Below, one piece after another: positions 55,166 through 64,000 of a DNA stretch of 64,000 nucleotides. This stretch comes from Halocatena marina. Lineage in GTDB: Archaea > Halobacteriota > Halobacteria > Halobacteriales > Haloarculaceae. The notes under the pieces are model-generated. The model did not search any database. It had not been told where the DNA came from and saw only the letters and a program-made list of their open reading frames with translations. The number at the start of each line of letters is the position of its first letter. Position 1 is the stretch's first letter. The position numbers were made by a program, and so were the translations under genes. The stretch is from positions 3,100,001 to 3,164,000 of the forward strand of contig NZ_JALLPK010000001.1 in the NCBI RefSeq assembly GCF_023276375.1, written 5' to 3'.

Positions 55166-55651
55166 ATGTTCCGCAGTGGACAGTTCGTCCGCGAACAGTG
55201 TTCACCCGTTTCAGACGAGCAACGTCAGCCAAACGGGATAGATCTCACACTTGATCGGGTGTTCGAACAAATTGATGCCGGACGCATCGGCTGTGATGGG
55301 AAAGAAGTCGGCGATCGGCGCGCCTGTGAGGTAGAAGAGCTCGACGAAACGCACTCAGCGTACTACCTCGATCCCGGAGGATACATCGTCCGCTACAACG
55401 AGACGATTCGAATCCCTGAGGGGCACGTCGGATTCGTCTATCCACGCTCGACACTCATGCGCAATTCGTGTATGCTCAATACTGCTGTCTGGGACGCAGG
55501 GTACGAAGGAAAGGGCGAAGGACTGTTGCAGATCCACCACGACATCGAACTCGAACGCGGTGCACGAATCGCACAGCTCGTTCTCGCCCAAGCAAATCAC
55601 GACGATTCATACGACGGAACGTATCAGAGAGAAAACATCGATAGCGAGTAA
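55166..55651 (+). CDS. dut: dUTPase/dCTP deaminase-family protein
   Basis: 161 residues. VRYNETIRIPEGHVGFVYPRSTLMRNSCML contains the trimeric dUTPase motif PRSTLxRxG-like block (here RSTLMRNS), with NTAVWDAGYEGKGEGLLQ as the following motif and ARIAQLVLAQA. Fold and length match archaeal bifunctional or monofunctional dUTPases. It hydrolyses dUTP to dUMP in the cytoplasm. It is separated by 139 bp from the hydrolase cluster and is probably an unrelated housekeeping gene. Confidence 0.85.
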   Translation: MFRSGQFVREQCSPVSDEQRQPNGIDLTLDRVFEQIDAGRIGCDGKEVGDRRACEVEELDETHSAYYLDPGGYIVRYNETIRIPEGHVGFVYPRSTLMRNSCMLNTAVWDAGYEGKGEGLLQIHHDIELERGARIAQLVLAQANHDDSYDGTYQRENIDSE

Positions 55652-55819
55652 TCGAAAAGCGTCCAATCCGTTTTTTACTCACTAACGGAGAAATGTGTTG
55701 TTGACGATTACTGTCGAAAAGGACTTCGACAGACGTTCTCAGAGACAATCAGAGTATAGTGATCAAAACACATATCAGACCAGATTCGCTCTAGTTAACA
55801 GCAATTACGAATATATACG

Positions 55820-57724
55820 ATGTTTCCCATTCAAATATCTGATAGGATCACTATTACCGTCTCGATTGTGATACTAGTGACCGTTTCGATGGCAACTGTT
55901 TTTGGAATCACCTCAGCGTTTCCAAACACAACCGATTATAGCCACAAATCAGGAGCTGATGGACTACACGACTATAGATATATACAGGATTCGAGAGCGA
56001 ATATGTCCGTACGAGCATCCCAAACGGAACGCTCGGAAGATAATAGCCAGAATAGTATCTCACACACACTCACCGAAACAGCCAGCAAGACGATTCCTTC
56101 GAGAATCATACAGAACACCACGAATAGAACGGCTGGCATCGTCGAGAAAACCACTCATCTAACAGCAACGATCATCGAAACAACAGATAACGCACCAAAC
56201 ACCACCAACGAAACGACCAGCCAACACCTCATCGATCGGCCCGGTGTTGTTACCGAAAAGCTCAACGACACAGTCGAGAGGCTCATCGAATCAGATAACG
56301 CAACCGACCGACAGATGGACCCCGACCGTCTCGGAGATCGTAACTTCACAGACAGATTCGAGAGGATGATCGACCACACTAAGGGAAATAATCGATCGAT
56401 GCGACGGTGGATTGAGTCTCGTATATCGAACGAGGCATCACCTCTACCAAACGAAACGGGAGCGTCTCCATCGAACAGTACACCCCTCTTATCGAACAAA
56501 ACAGGAGCGCCTCTATCGAATAACACATCCCTCCTGCCGAACAAAACGGGAGCGTCTCCATCGAGCAACCCATCTCACACACCAGACAGTGGAAGAATCG
56601 TCGATTCCAGCAATGATTCAGTGTCAGCACCGATAGATGAAGGCGCTCGAGCAATCGACGAGATAGCAGATACTGACAGTACGCAGACGACAGAAGAGGA
56701 GCAGGAGTCCTCGTCAGCTTCAACACCAACAGCAACTTCGAGTGACCGCGAACACGGTCAAACAACGCAGACGACTGCCGAGGACACGTACACAACAAAC
56801 ACAGAACGACCATCTTCGGCTACTGATTCATCACCGACCGATAATACAACAGACGCACGCATCCAACCGTATCCGGACAGCAACAAGAGCCATGCCGACA
56901 GTTCCGAACCGATTAATGCGTCAAACAGCACCGGCAACACGGATAAAATCGCCGAAGGGGGCTCAGAAGACGAACAGCATCAGAACGTGTCACTGTTGGA
57001 AGAACCAACTATTCCACACACACCGGAATCGACCCCAGAAACAGGCGTTGCAGTCGGAGCAACCGCTGTGGCTATTCGAACACTCATCAGACAAGGAAGT
57101 ATCGTCCCGGGGACAGTAAGCAGTACTATCTCGGTGTCGAACACTGGGCTTTTACCAACCATTCGGACGAGTCTCGATACCCACGTCACCGACCCACTCT
57201 CACGAACGCTCGCCCTGTTCCGGTACAGTCGACACGACGACTCTGACCCACTCGATCACGATGGGCGCGCGCGTGTCTTCAAAACGATTGAGGAGACGCC
57301 AGGCGTCTACCTATCGGCAGTGAGCCAGCAGACCGATCTCTCACTCTCGACGATTCGCCACCATCTCCGCGTCTTAGAGCGAGAAGATCTGGTGATGAGT
57401 GCAAAGGTACACGGAAAACGGCGGTTCTATCCGACCAACAGTGAGCAACTGGAACTCACAGCAGTGCTAGACGACGAAGCGACCGCAAACGTCATTGAAG
57501 CCCTCTGTCGCCTCGGTCCGACATCAGTATCGAATCTCGCGGACGACCTCGATCGTGACCCGAGTACCGTAACGCATCATCTCCAGCGGCTCAACGACGA
57601 CGGCATTGTCCACCGTGAACGCGACGGTCGAACCGTGATAAACTATGTATCACCTCGCGTGCGCGCGCTACTATCGGATTCGAACGTCGACGGAGCCGAC
57701 CAGTTCGTCTGCGAGGCTGACTAA
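55820..57724 (+). CDS. Membrane-tethered double winged-helix regulator with long Ser/Thr/Asn-rich region
   Basis: 634 residues. An N-terminal hydrophobic helix (ITITVSIVILVTVSMATVFGI, ~10-32) is followed by ~370 residues of Asn/Ser/Thr-rich, low-complexity sequence, a second hydrophobic segment (ETGVAVGATAVAIRTLI, ~410) and a cytoplasmic C-terminus. The last ~150 residues hold two winged-helix units: YLSAVSQQTDLSLSTIRHHLRVLEREDL and LGPTSVSNLADDLDRDPSTVTHHLQRLNDDGIVHRERDGR. The layout is a transmembrane one-component sensor with an external disordered, probably glycosylated, arm (many N-x-S/T). Three 15-residue repeats (NETGASPSNSTPLLS type) lie around residues 210-255. Confidence 0.75.
   Translation: MFPIQISDRITITVSIVILVTVSMATVFGITSAFPNTTDYSHKSGADGLHDYRYIQDSRANMSVRASQTERSEDNSQNSISHTLTETASKTIPSRIIQNTTNRTAGIVEKTTHLTATIIETTDNAPNTTNETTSQHLIDRPGVVTEKLNDTVERLIESDNATDRQMDPDRLGDRNFTDRFERMIDHTKGNNRSMRRWIESRISNEASPLPNETGASPSNSTPLLSNKTGAPLSNNTSLLPNKTGASPSSNPSHTPDSGRIVDSSNDSVSAPIDEGARAIDEIADTDSTQTTEEEQESSSASTPTATSSDREHGQTTQTTAEDTYTTNTERPSSATDSSPTDNTTDARIQPYPDSNKSHADSSEPINASNSTGNTDKIAEGGSEDEQHQNVSLLEEPTIPHTPESTPETGVAVGATAVAIRTLIRQGSIVPGTVSSTISVSNTGLLPTIRTSLDTHVTDPLSRTLALFRYSRHDDSDPLDHDGRARVFKTIEETPGVYLSAVSQQTDLSLSTIRHHLRVLEREDLVMSAKVHGKRRFYPTNSEQLELTAVLDDEATANVIEALCRLGPTSVSNLADDLDRDPSTVTHHLQRLNDDGIVHRERDGRTVINYVSPRVRALLSDSNVDGADQFVCEAD
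56449..56580 (+). repeat. 45-bp tandem repeat in the membrane-tethered regulator
   Basis: Three 45-bp units encode 15-residue motifs N(E/K)TGA(S/P)(P/L)SN(S/N)TP-like. The units differ by a few bases and probably arose by slippage. The array lies in the low-complexity outer arm and supplies several N-glycosylation sequons (NET, NST, NKT, NNT). Confidence 0.7.
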
Positions 57725-57773
57725 CCGCTTCGCTCGGGCCAATTCCTATACCACTCCCGACCGTTGATAGTGT

Positions 57774-58460
57774 ATGTCTGACACAGCAGTGATCGCTGGT
57801 GTCGGTCCCGGCCTTGGGGAGTCGCTTGCTCGCCGATTCCACAACGAAGGATACTCCGTGGGGTTGTTCGCTCGCTCGGCAGACTACCTCTCCGATCTTG
57901 AAAACCACCTCGGTGAGCGCGCGCTCGCGGTACCGACAGATGTCAGCAACGCCGAGCACGTCGCAGACGGATTTGCGAGAGTACGCGAGGCGTTCGGTCC
58001 GATTGATGTGTTAATCAATCACGCTAGCAGTGCACCGTGGCGAGGGCTGACAGATATCGCCCCCAAGGAGTTCGAACGCGCCCTTCAAGTCGGAGTATCT
58101 GGGGCGCTCTATTGCTCGCAGGAGGCAGTCCACGATATGCTCGCAAACGACGGTGGAACGATTATTTTCACAGGTGCGACGACCGCTAGGCGAGGTCGCG
58201 GGGGAGCAATCGGGTTTTCGGCATCGAAGTTTGCCGCACGAGGGATGGCCGAATCAATGGCCCGTGAACTCGGTCCCAAAGGGATTCACGTTGCCCACGT
58301 CGTGATAGACGGCCAAATCGGAGTCGGAGACGCAACTGAACAGGACGCAAAGTTTCTCGATCCAGACGAGATCGCCCGTCAGTACTGGCATCTCGCCGAA
58401 CAGGACCGCTCGACGTGGACACTAGAACTCGACCTTCGACCCAATATGGAGTCGTTCTAA
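57774..58460 (+). CDS. Short-chain dehydrogenase/reductase, atypical active site
   Basis: 228 residues. Rossmann start VIAGVGPGLGESLARRF (TGxxxGIG now GVGPGLGE), DVSNAEHVADGF, LINHASSAPW (NNAG variant) and IGFSASKFAARGMAES. The usual YxxxK is FSASK: Tyr is replaced by Phe, Lys kept. GATTARRGRGGAIGF replaces the catalytic Ser loop. It is smaller than classical SDRs but within range. Oxidoreductase activity is uncertain because of the Tyr loss; related haloarchaeal and eukaryotic SDR groups show the same substitution. Confidence 0.8.
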   Translation: MSDTAVIAGVGPGLGESLARRFHNEGYSVGLFARSADYLSDLENHLGERALAVPTDVSNAEHVADGFARVREAFGPIDVLINHASSAPWRGLTDIAPKEFERALQVGVSGALYCSQEAVHDMLANDGGTIIFTGATTARRGRGGAIGFSASKFAARGMAESMARELGPKGIHVAHVVIDGQIGVGDATEQDAKFLDPDEIARQYWHLAEQDRSTWTLELDLRPNMESF

Positions 58461-58491
58461 TCCACAGCTCAGAGAGAGCCGTGTCTACGAA

Positions 58492-59694
58492 TCAGACGAG
58501 GACACGCTTTCCGTCACGGTAGACCGTTTCGACTCGTCTGAGTGCGCTAATGTCATCGAGTGGATCCGATTCGAGCGCAACGAGATCAGCTACTGCGCCA
58601 TTCGAGATCACACCGACGTTGTCGTCAGGGAGTGTGCGAGCGGCGACGCTCGTTCCGGCTCTGATCGCGTCCATTTCGGTCATGCCGATCTCCTCGACGA
58701 ACAACTCGGCTTCCAGCATGTTCTCGCCGTGAGGAACGAGATCGGGACCGATGAAGTCAGTTCCGAGGGCAATAGGGACACCAGCCTCGTACGCACGGCG
58801 GATGGAGTCGAAATGGTCCCGTCGTGCGGCTCTTGACTTCTCTAATCCCCATTCTGGGACTCCGTGGTCGGCTCCCTCAGTGACGAGACGGTGCATAATA
58901 GCGAGTGTTGGGACGAGCGTCGCGTCTGTCTCAAGCAGCAGATCGATCGTCTCTGTATCGAGGAAGAATCCGTGTTCAATCGTATCGACTCCGTTTTCGA
59001 GTGCGCGCTTGATACCTGCTGCACCCTGTGCATGGCTCGCAACCGGGATACCAACACGATGAGCTTCCTCTGTGAATGCACTGATCTCGGCGTCGGTGTA
59101 CTGACTCTGGTCGGGTGCATCCTTCTCGGAGAGGACACCGCCGGTCGTCATGATCTTGAGGCAGTCGACACCCTGACGGATGCGTTTTCGCGCCTCTTTT
59201 CGACATTCGTCTGGCCCGTCAGCAATCGTTGAAAGGCCAGCGCGGGTTTTCGCCCATTCGTACGGGAGAAAGTGTGAGTCACCATGGCCACCGGTCTGGG
59301 AAATGGATTTCCCGCTCGTGTACACCCGTGGTCCGGGGATTTCTCCCTCTTCAACGGCGGTCCGAAGCCCGAGTCCAGTCGAGCTCCCAACGTCACGGAC
59401 AGCAGTGAATCCAGCAGCAACGAGCTTTCGCAGATCCGCGGTCGCACGCGCGGTCATCGTCGAGACGTTCGCTGTCGCCCACTCCATCGGATTCATCGAT
59501 CGAACACCGGCGAGGTGAACGTGGGCGTCAATGAGACCAGGGATGAGAACGTCATGTTCGACGTGATTATCACTTGCAAACGCTCCGCGGTCGCTTATAT
59601 CCACAATTATTCCATCTTCAATCGCAATAGCAACGTCGTGGTGTGGTTCATCAGAAACGCCGTCAATGAGGAGCCCGCACTCGATAACTAACAT
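58492..59694 (-). CDS. Amidohydrolase superfamily metal-dependent hydrolase (prolidase-like)
   Basis: 400 residues. Metal ligands: LIPGLIDAHVHLAG (HxH), CLKIMTTGGV (likely carboxylated Lys), VASHAQGA and TIEHGFFLD (two His) and ALGTDFIGPD (Asp). It matches the imidazolonepropionase/Xaa-Pro dipeptidase branch of amidohydrolases. Substrate could be a peptide or hydantoin-like compound. Converges with the SDR gene 31 bp away. Upstream lies a purine-rich tract. Confidence 0.87.
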   Translation of the reverse strand: MLVIECGLLIDGVSDEPHHDVAIAIEDGIIVDISDRGAFASDNHVEHDVLIPGLIDAHVHLAGVRSMNPMEWATANVSTMTARATADLRKLVAAGFTAVRDVGSSTGLGLRTAVEEGEIPGPRVYTSGKSISQTGGHGDSHFLPYEWAKTRAGLSTIADGPDECRKEARKRIRQGVDCLKIMTTGGVLSEKDAPDQSQYTDAEISAFTEEAHRVGIPVASHAQGAAGIKRALENGVDTIEHGFFLDTETIDLLLETDATLVPTLAIMHRLVTEGADHGVPEWGLEKSRAARRDHFDSIRRAYEAGVPIALGTDFIGPDLVPHGENMLEAELFVEEIGMTEMDAIRAGTSVAARTLPDDNVGVISNGAVADLVALESDPLDDISALRRVETVYRDGKRVLV

Positions 59695-59749
59695 CCACCC
59701 ATCATGGAACGCGGGTGAAAATAGCTGTACCGACTATCAAGAATCCAAC

Positions 59750-59850
59750 AAAAGATCGGGGAAAAGGGAAAGCGATGACGAGGAGGGGAGCGAGGAAAGG
59801 AGAGAGTGGGGGGAATGAAGTGAGAAAATGAGAGCGAGTAGAAGAGGGAT
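59750..59850 (+). other. Purine-rich tract (~90% A+G) in the gap 59695-59871
   Basis: About 100 bp with only about a dozen pyrimidines on the plus strand (runs such as GGAGGGGAGCGAGGAAAGGA). It lies between the amidohydrolase start and the valS stop. Read in the valS direction it is a C/U-rich tail right after the stop, which may serve as the archaeal terminator; the skew also permits triplex or H-DNA. No gene. Confidence 0.6.
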
Positions 59851-59871
59851 GTGGCAGCTGTGGGTCTATAT

Positions 59872-62493
59872 TCAGTAGATTAGGATGGTCGCTTCATCGA
59901 GTTCGAGTACTTCGACTTCTTCTCCGCTCGCGGCGCGCTGTTCTTCGACGATTTCGATTGCGTCGGTGTCGAGAACGACCGATTCGTCGTCGACATCGAG
60001 TTCGAACTCACCGTTTGTCTCCTTCTGTGCTTTCAGTGCTGCAGGATCGGCTGCTTCGAGGGACGCGATGACAGCACCGGCTTGCTCGCGGAACTTCGGT
60101 CCGATTATCGAATGGTCGGGCGTGACGCCGACAGGGACGAGTTCGACGTTTGGTCGTCCGGGTTCGATGTAGACCGGGCCGTTGACAGCAGAGCTCAGAT
60201 CGTAGGTATCGACTGCGGGCTGGTCCTCATCGCGTTCGACGTAGACTTCGACGCGTTCGAGTTCCTCATTGAGCGCCATTCCGGTGTCAGACTTCCAGCC
60301 ACGGATGGTGCTTGCAATGTCAGCGATGAGCTGTCCCCGGATCGCCGTGTCCTCATCGAACGTCTCCAGATCTGGCCACGTTGTGGCGTGGACGCTCCCT
60401 TCACTCCCCGGAAGCGTCTGATAGGTCTCTTCAGCGAGGAACGGGGCAAACGGAGCGATCATTCGGAGCGACGCCGATAAGACGGTGTACAGCGCATGGC
60501 GGGCAGCATTTCGCTCGCCAGGGCGACCCTCGTACAACCGGCCCTTGAGGAGTTCGAGATAGTCGTCAGCGAGATCGTGCCAAACGAACTCTCGGAGTTC
60601 ACGAAGCGCGGCATCAAATCGATACGCGTCCATATGCTCAGCAACCTGTTCGGCTACTGTTCGACAGCGAATCAAGATCCATTTATCGGCGTCGCGGTAG
60701 GCCGGATCCTGAATCGACAGCGTGTCTTCATCGAGGTGATTACCGGCAAACTTCGTGATATTCCAGACTTTCGTGAGGAAACGCGATGCCGATTTGACTT
60801 CCTTCCATTGGAACTGGATGTCACTCCCGGGCTGACCGCCAAGCGCAATTGCCTGCCGGAAGGCATCAGCGGAGTACTCCGAAACAACCTCCTTTGGCTG
60901 AACGGAGTTCCCTCGTGATTTACTCATCTTGTTGCCGTCCGTCCCGAAGACCATCCCGTTGATCAGTGCTGTCTCCCACGGGAGCTCGTCTTCGAGTGCT
61001 GCCGTTCGGAGAATCGTATAGAATGCCCACGTCCGAATGATGTCGTGGCCCTGCTCGCGCAACTGCACCGACTCGAACTGTTCATCGGGCCAGCCAGCGA
61101 CGTACAGTGCGGAGATAGACGAGTCCATCCACGTGTCCATAACGTCGGTCTCACCCCGCCAGTTCGTGCCGCCACACTCCTCACACTGTATGGACGGTGT
61201 GGTTTCGGTCGGATCGATCGGGAGTTCGTCCTCGCTTGCGATGCGAGCGTGATCACAGTCCTCACAGAACCACGCCGGAATCGGCGTGGCAAAGACGCGT
61301 TGACGGGAGACAACCCAGTCCCAGTCCATCCCCTCGGCCCACTCTTCGAGTCGGGCGTACATGTGATCGGGAATCCACTCGATCTCTTGTGCGTTCTCGA
61401 TAATCTCGTCTTGATCGACCCGAACGAACCACTGATCCTTACTCAGGATCTCGATCGGCGTGTCACAGCGCCAACAGACACCGACCGACTGCTCGGTCGG
61501 CTCGCTCTTTCGAAGGAATCCGTCTGCTTCGAGTGCCTCGGCGATCTCCTCTTTCGCTTCAGTGATACTCAGTCCCTCGAACTCGCCAGCGCGTTCGTTC
61601 AACCGACCATTTTCGGTGACGACTGCACGGAGCGCGAGATCGTGTTCTGCCCACCACGTGACGTCCTGTTTATCACCGAATGTACAGACCATGACAGCGC
61701 CGGTCCCGAATTCGCCGTCGACTTCTTCGTCCGAGAAGAGTTCGACCTGTTGACCAAAGAGTGGAACTTCGAACGTTTCCCCGATGCGGTCTGCATACCG
61801 TTCGTCATCGGGATCGACGGCTACGCCAACACACGCAGCAAGTAGTTCCGGACGCGTCGTTGCGATCTCAATATCGTCGTCATCACCGGAGAACGTGAGG
61901 TAATAAAGTGTTCCAGTCCTGTCTTCGGATTCGACTTCTGCGTCAGCGATCGCTGTTTCACAGCGTGGACACCAATTCACTGGGTGCTCGTCTCGATAGA
62001 CGAACTCGTCCTCGGCCATGCGAACGAACGACCGCTGGGTTTCACCCCAGTACTCGGGGTCCATCGTTCGAAATTCGTGCTCCCAGTCCTGAGAGAACCC
62101 GAGATCGAGCATCGTATCGTACATTGCCTCGATCTGTTCTTCGGTGTGCTCGATACACAGCTCTCGGAACTCATCACGGGGAACGTCGGTGCGGTGAATG
62201 TCGTGGTTCTCTTCGACTTTGACCTCCGTCGGGAGACCGTGACAGTCCCACCCCTGTGGGAAGAGAACGTCCTCACCACATAATCGATGATAGCGGGCCG
62301 CAAAGTCCATATAACACCATCCGAGTGCATTCCCAATGTGAAAGTTCCCTGTTGGATAGGGTGGTGGGGTGTCGATGATGTACTCTGGACGCTCTTCACC
62401 GTCGTGGTATCGGTAGACATCCGTCTCCTGCCACTGCTCGCGCCACTTCTGCTCAATGCTGTCTGGATCGTATTCGTCTTCTATTTCGGTCAT
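59872..62493 (-). CDS. valS: Valyl-tRNA synthetase
   Basis: 873 residues. Class I signatures: [16 protein letters not shown] (HIGN) and [10 protein letters not shown]1 editing domain [21 protein letters not shown] ([18 protein letters not shown]) and zinc-knuckle pair ([20 protein letters not shown]) as in archaeal/bacterial Val[13 protein letters not shown] and [16 protein letters not shown] are further matches. It charges tRNA-Val. The C-terminal coiled-coil domain of bacterial enzymes is not evident, in agreement with archaeal length. Confidence 0.95.
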   Translation of the reverse strand: MTEIEDEYDPDSIEQKWREQWQETDVYRYHDGEERPEYIIDTPPPYPTGNFHIGNALGWCYMDFAARYHRLCGEDVLFPQGWDCHGLPTEVKVEENHDIHRTDVPRDEFRELCIEHTEEQIEAMYDTMLDLGFSQDWEHEFRTMDPEYWGETQRSFVRMAEDEFVYRDEHPVNWCPRCETAIADAEVESEDRTGTLYYLTFSGDDDDIEIATTRPELLAACVGVAVDPDDERYADRIGETFEVPLFGQQVELFSDEEVDGEFGTGAVMVCTFGDKQDVTWWAEHDLALRAVVTENGRLNERAGEFEGLSITEAKEEIAEALEADGFLRKSEPTEQSVGVCWRCDTPIEILSKDQWFVRVDQDEIIENAQEIEWIPDHMYARLEEWAEGMDWDWVVSRQRVFATPIPAWFCEDCDHARIASEDELPIDPTETTPSIQCEECGGTNWRGETDVMDTWMDSSISALYVAGWPDEQFESVQLREQGHDIIRTWAFYTILRTAALEDELPWETALINGMVFGTDGNKMSKSRGNSVQPKEVVSEYSADAFRQAIALGGQPGSDIQFQWKEVKSASRFLTKVWNITKFAGNHLDEDTLSIQDPAYRDADKWILIRCRTVAEQVAEHMDAYRFDAALRELREFVWHDLADDYLELLKGRLYEGRPGERNAARHALYTVLSASLRMIAPFAPFLAEETYQTLPGSEGSVHATTWPDLETFDEDTAIRGQLIADIASTIRGWKSDTGMALNEELERVEVYVERDEDQPAVDTYDLSSAVNGPVYIEPGRPNVELVPVGVTPDHSIIGPKFREQAGAVIASLEAADPAALKAQKETNGEFELDVDDESVVLDTDAIEIVEEQRAASGEEVEVLELDEATILIY

Positions 62494-62823
62494 ATGTACG
62501 AAAGGGGTCGACGGCCGGTGCCAACTGAACTGAAAAGAGTTTCAACTCGGCAGTATGCTTTCCGATTCTCTCGATTACATACGTACTACCGACGACCAGC
62601 GCATATCTCTCCGTTGCACTGTTTCATGTATAAACGTTTGCGTCTCGCGTGGGGTTCTTAACGGACGAAAAGAGACCGATCTCGCCGATCGCCGATCGCC
62701 AGCACATACGAATTCTTCCGTTATCGATAAGCGCCCATAGCTTGCTAACCAAGAGAGAAACAGAAAACAGCCAGTAGGCTCCGACTGCCAGACGTTGGGC
62801 GTATGTGAGTGTTCAAACCGGTA
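62494..62823. other. 330-bp gap between valS and small hypothetical gene
   Basis: No reading frame with family-like features. A GCCGATC repeat pair occurs at ~62675-62695 (gatcgccgatcgccgatcgc). The rest is unremarkable; promoters for valS (minus) are expected near 62510-62560. Confidence 0.5.
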
Positions 62824-63060
62824 TCAACGGAGTTTCTTCAGGAAGTCATTCATTGCAAGTGCGCCTTGGACCGCGTACGAGAATCGTTTGTACCGTGCGG
62901 CGACCAGAGCAGTACCAAACAGGAGCAATGCACGTTCTGTGTTCTCGTTTTTCATTGCACGCCCAGCCTGTGCGAGCAACGACAGTATGTTCAACTTCGT
63001 GATCTCATCGTTGTCCAGCAGCCCGCTCATCGAGCCAATCAGAGTATTGGAACCGATCAT
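62824..63060 (-). CDS. Small hypothetical protein
   Basis: 78 residues (MIGSNTLIGSMSGLLDNDEI...). A central amphipathic/hydrophobic helix (RALLLFGTALVAARYKRFSY) and C-terminal AVQGALAMNDFLKKL. I do not recognise the family. It is not a shadow of another gene and lies 78 bp downstream of the TetR gene on the same strand, so it could be co-transcribed with it. Confidence 0.55.
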   Translation of the reverse strand: MIGSNTLIGSMSGLLDNDEITKLNILSLLAQAGRAMKNENTERALLLFGTALVAARYKRFSYAVQGALAMNDFLKKLR

Positions 63061-63138
63061 GTATCAAAACATGTGCCAGTGTCGGATAAGTCCGTGGCGT
63101 GCGTGTGAAGGGAGCCCGGAAAATACGTTCCAAGCCGC

Positions 63139-63729
63139 TTACTCGTCTGCCTCGTCAGCGAGCACATGCTGATCGATGTGTTCAATGAGCAACTGCCGCG
63201 TGGTTTCGATTGGATAGCCAACGGTAACGTGTCGGATCTGTGCACCGTTAATGTGTGTTACGAGGAATTCGGCGGTCGCATCGGGATCAATCTCGTCTTT
63301 GAATACGCCACGATCGATTCCGTCATCGAGAAACGACCGGATTTTCCGGTAGATGAGCCGATCGAACTCGGTGAGTCGCTCGCGGTACGCGTCATCATAC
63401 GGAGCCTGCGCTTTGATTTCGAGAATTGCGGTCTGGAACTCCTGATGTGTGTCTTCATCGCGGGGGGTGAGCCGGTGTTCGATGAAGGAGGTGAGTTGCG
63501 TGGCCGGATCATCACCTTTTGCCTCACAAAGCTCCGCTTCGAACCGATCGTACAGATATTCGAGAAACGCGAGCAGCAGATCGTGTTTGGTCTCGTAGTG
63601 GTAGTGAAGTGCAGCTTTGCTCTTGGTCGATTCGTCCGCGATATCCTGCATCCGAAGCGAGGCGTATCCCTGCTTGCACAGCGCCCGATACGTCGCTCCC
63701 ATGAGTTCTTCCGTCGTTTCGTCGGTCAT
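63139..63729 (-). CDS. TetR/AcrR-family transcriptional repressor
   Basis: 196 residues. N-terminal TetR HTH: GATYRALCKQGYASLRMQDIADESTKSKAALHYHYETKHDLLLAFL, the classic pattern with a HYHF-like (HYHY) segment. The C-terminal ligand domain is ~140 residues (TetR_C6/TetR_C-like). It is divergent from a MFS transporter with 208 bp between starts, a standard repressor-pump arrangement. Three ATACTAAC-like sites lie in that gap. Confidence 0.9.
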   Translation of the reverse strand: MTDETTEELMGATYRALCKQGYASLRMQDIADESTKSKAALHYHYETKHDLLLAFLEYLYDRFEAELCEAKGDDPATQLTSFIEHRLTPRDEDTHQEFQTAILEIKAQAPYDDAYRERLTEFDRLIYRKIRSFLDDGIDRGVFKDEIDPDATAEFLVTHINGAQIRHVTVGYPIETTRQLLIEHIDQHVLADEADE

Positions 63730-63739
63730 TGATGTAATA

Positions 63740-63818
63740 ATACTAACATACCAGCCAATCGATCCATAGATATACTAACGACGCAGCCAAGCTATATAGT
63801 AACTAACTAGTCAGTCAG
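63740..63818. promoter_or_regulatory. Candidate TetR operators in the TetR-MFS intergenic region
   Basis: ATACTAAC occurs at 63740-63747 and 63772-63779, and AACTAAC at 63801-63807. ACTAACTAGTCAGT (63802-63815) is a palindrome with one mismatched pair centred on CTAG. Such half-sites, together with an AT-rich TATA-like 'agctatatagt' at ~63790, fit repressor binding over both promoters. The binding protein is inferred to be the TetR product. Confidence 0.5.
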
Positions 63819-63937
63819 ATAAATAGCTTTTGCTACCCCTATTCACAATAGCACGAACAGAAACACAGTTCACTAAATCCTATTACAGAAATGGCATTCT
63901 GCTAATGTTTTTCTCATGGTCACATCTTTGTGCGGTT

Positions 63938-64000
63938 ATGAGATCGGTGTTTCGGAACGCAACGTTCAGGCGGCTCTTTGTTGGACGGCTCATCACGAAT
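63938..64000 (+). CDS. MFS transporter, N-terminus (partial)
   Basis: Only 21 codons lie in the window (MRSVFRNATFRRLFVGRLITN...), starting ATG 63938 and running off the edge. The sequence fits the start of a major facilitator superfamily transporter, the basic N-terminus and GRLITN preceding helix 1. It is divergent from the TetR gene, so it is probably an efflux pump controlled by it. Confidence 0.6.
   Translation, partial: MRSVFRNATFRRLFVGRLITN

Overview
The window is chromosomal DNA from a halophilic archaeon (class Halobacteria). The evidence is a set of haloarchaeal signatures: a halocyanin-cytochrome b-Rieske cluster with its usual small membrane partners, bacterio-opsin-activator (HTH_10) regulators, an archaeal Pilin_N pilin, an archaeal RIO2 kinase, an isoprenoid synthase, a complete Mrp antiporter operon, acidic proteins, and many twin-arginine (Tat) signal peptides. 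Base composition is lower in G+C than most haloarchaea, and intergenic regions are distinctly AT-richer than genes. I cannot name the species. I saw no rRNA, tRNA, CRISPR array, insertion sequence or phage gene.

Layout. 1-5.98 kb: end of a creatininase-family gene, a Bat-type regulator, two decaying genes (DoxX-like and FAD monooxygenase) flanked by a direct repeat, then a rifampin-phosphotransferase/PEP-synthase-like gene coupled to a DUF4010 membrane gene. 6-11 kb: RIO2 kinase, phosphoglucosamine mutase, cytochrome bd oxidase (cydAB). 11.5-16.3 kb: a small regulator/membrane pair, a MEDS-GAF-Bat sensor and a DUF7344-type double-domain protein. 16.4-20.4 kb: double-RCK potassium channel, aldo/keto reductase, FAD oxidoreductase. 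20.7-28.1 kb: cytochrome bc-type complex with halocyanin, Rieske protein, cytochrome b in two halves and small membrane proteins. 28.2-33.3 kb: NAD-kinase-like protein, M28 peptidase, phosphoribosyltransferase, DsbA-like lipoprotein, AbrB-like protein, pilin. 33.9-40.3 kb: mrpABCDEFG. 40.4-45.4 kb: CoaBC, SRPBCC protein, second halocyanin, M42 aminopeptidase, prenyl diphosphate synthase. 46.4-52.4 kb: propionate/methylmalonyl-CoA module (acyl-CoA synthetase, GNAT, methylmalonyl-CoA mutase large subunit, epimerase).

52.6-55.0 kb is the most striking part: three consecutive same-strand genes for Tat-exported peptidoglycan hydrolases, namely a lytic transglycosylase, an M23 endopeptidase and an Amidase_2 N-acetylmuramoyl-L-alanine amidase. 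Each carries a nearly identical SH3-like domain. Archaea have no murein, so this looks like a secreted kit against bacterial cell walls (predation, competition or nutrient release), with three enzymes that attack glycan strand, peptide bridge and glycan-peptide link. 55-64 kb: dUTPase-family protein, a membrane-tethered double winged-helix regulator with a long Ser/Thr/Asn-rich outer region, SDR, amidohydrolase, valyl-tRNA synthetase, a small hypothetical protein, a TetR regulator, and the first 21 codons of a divergent MFS transporter.

Other unexplained structure: a hairpin-rich non-coding stretch near 45.6-45.9 kb, a nested hairpin near 15.3 kb, a ~90% purine tract after valS, and two nearly identical halocyanin genes in inverted orientation 20 kb apart. 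All family assignments come from motif recognition by eye; no database search was run.
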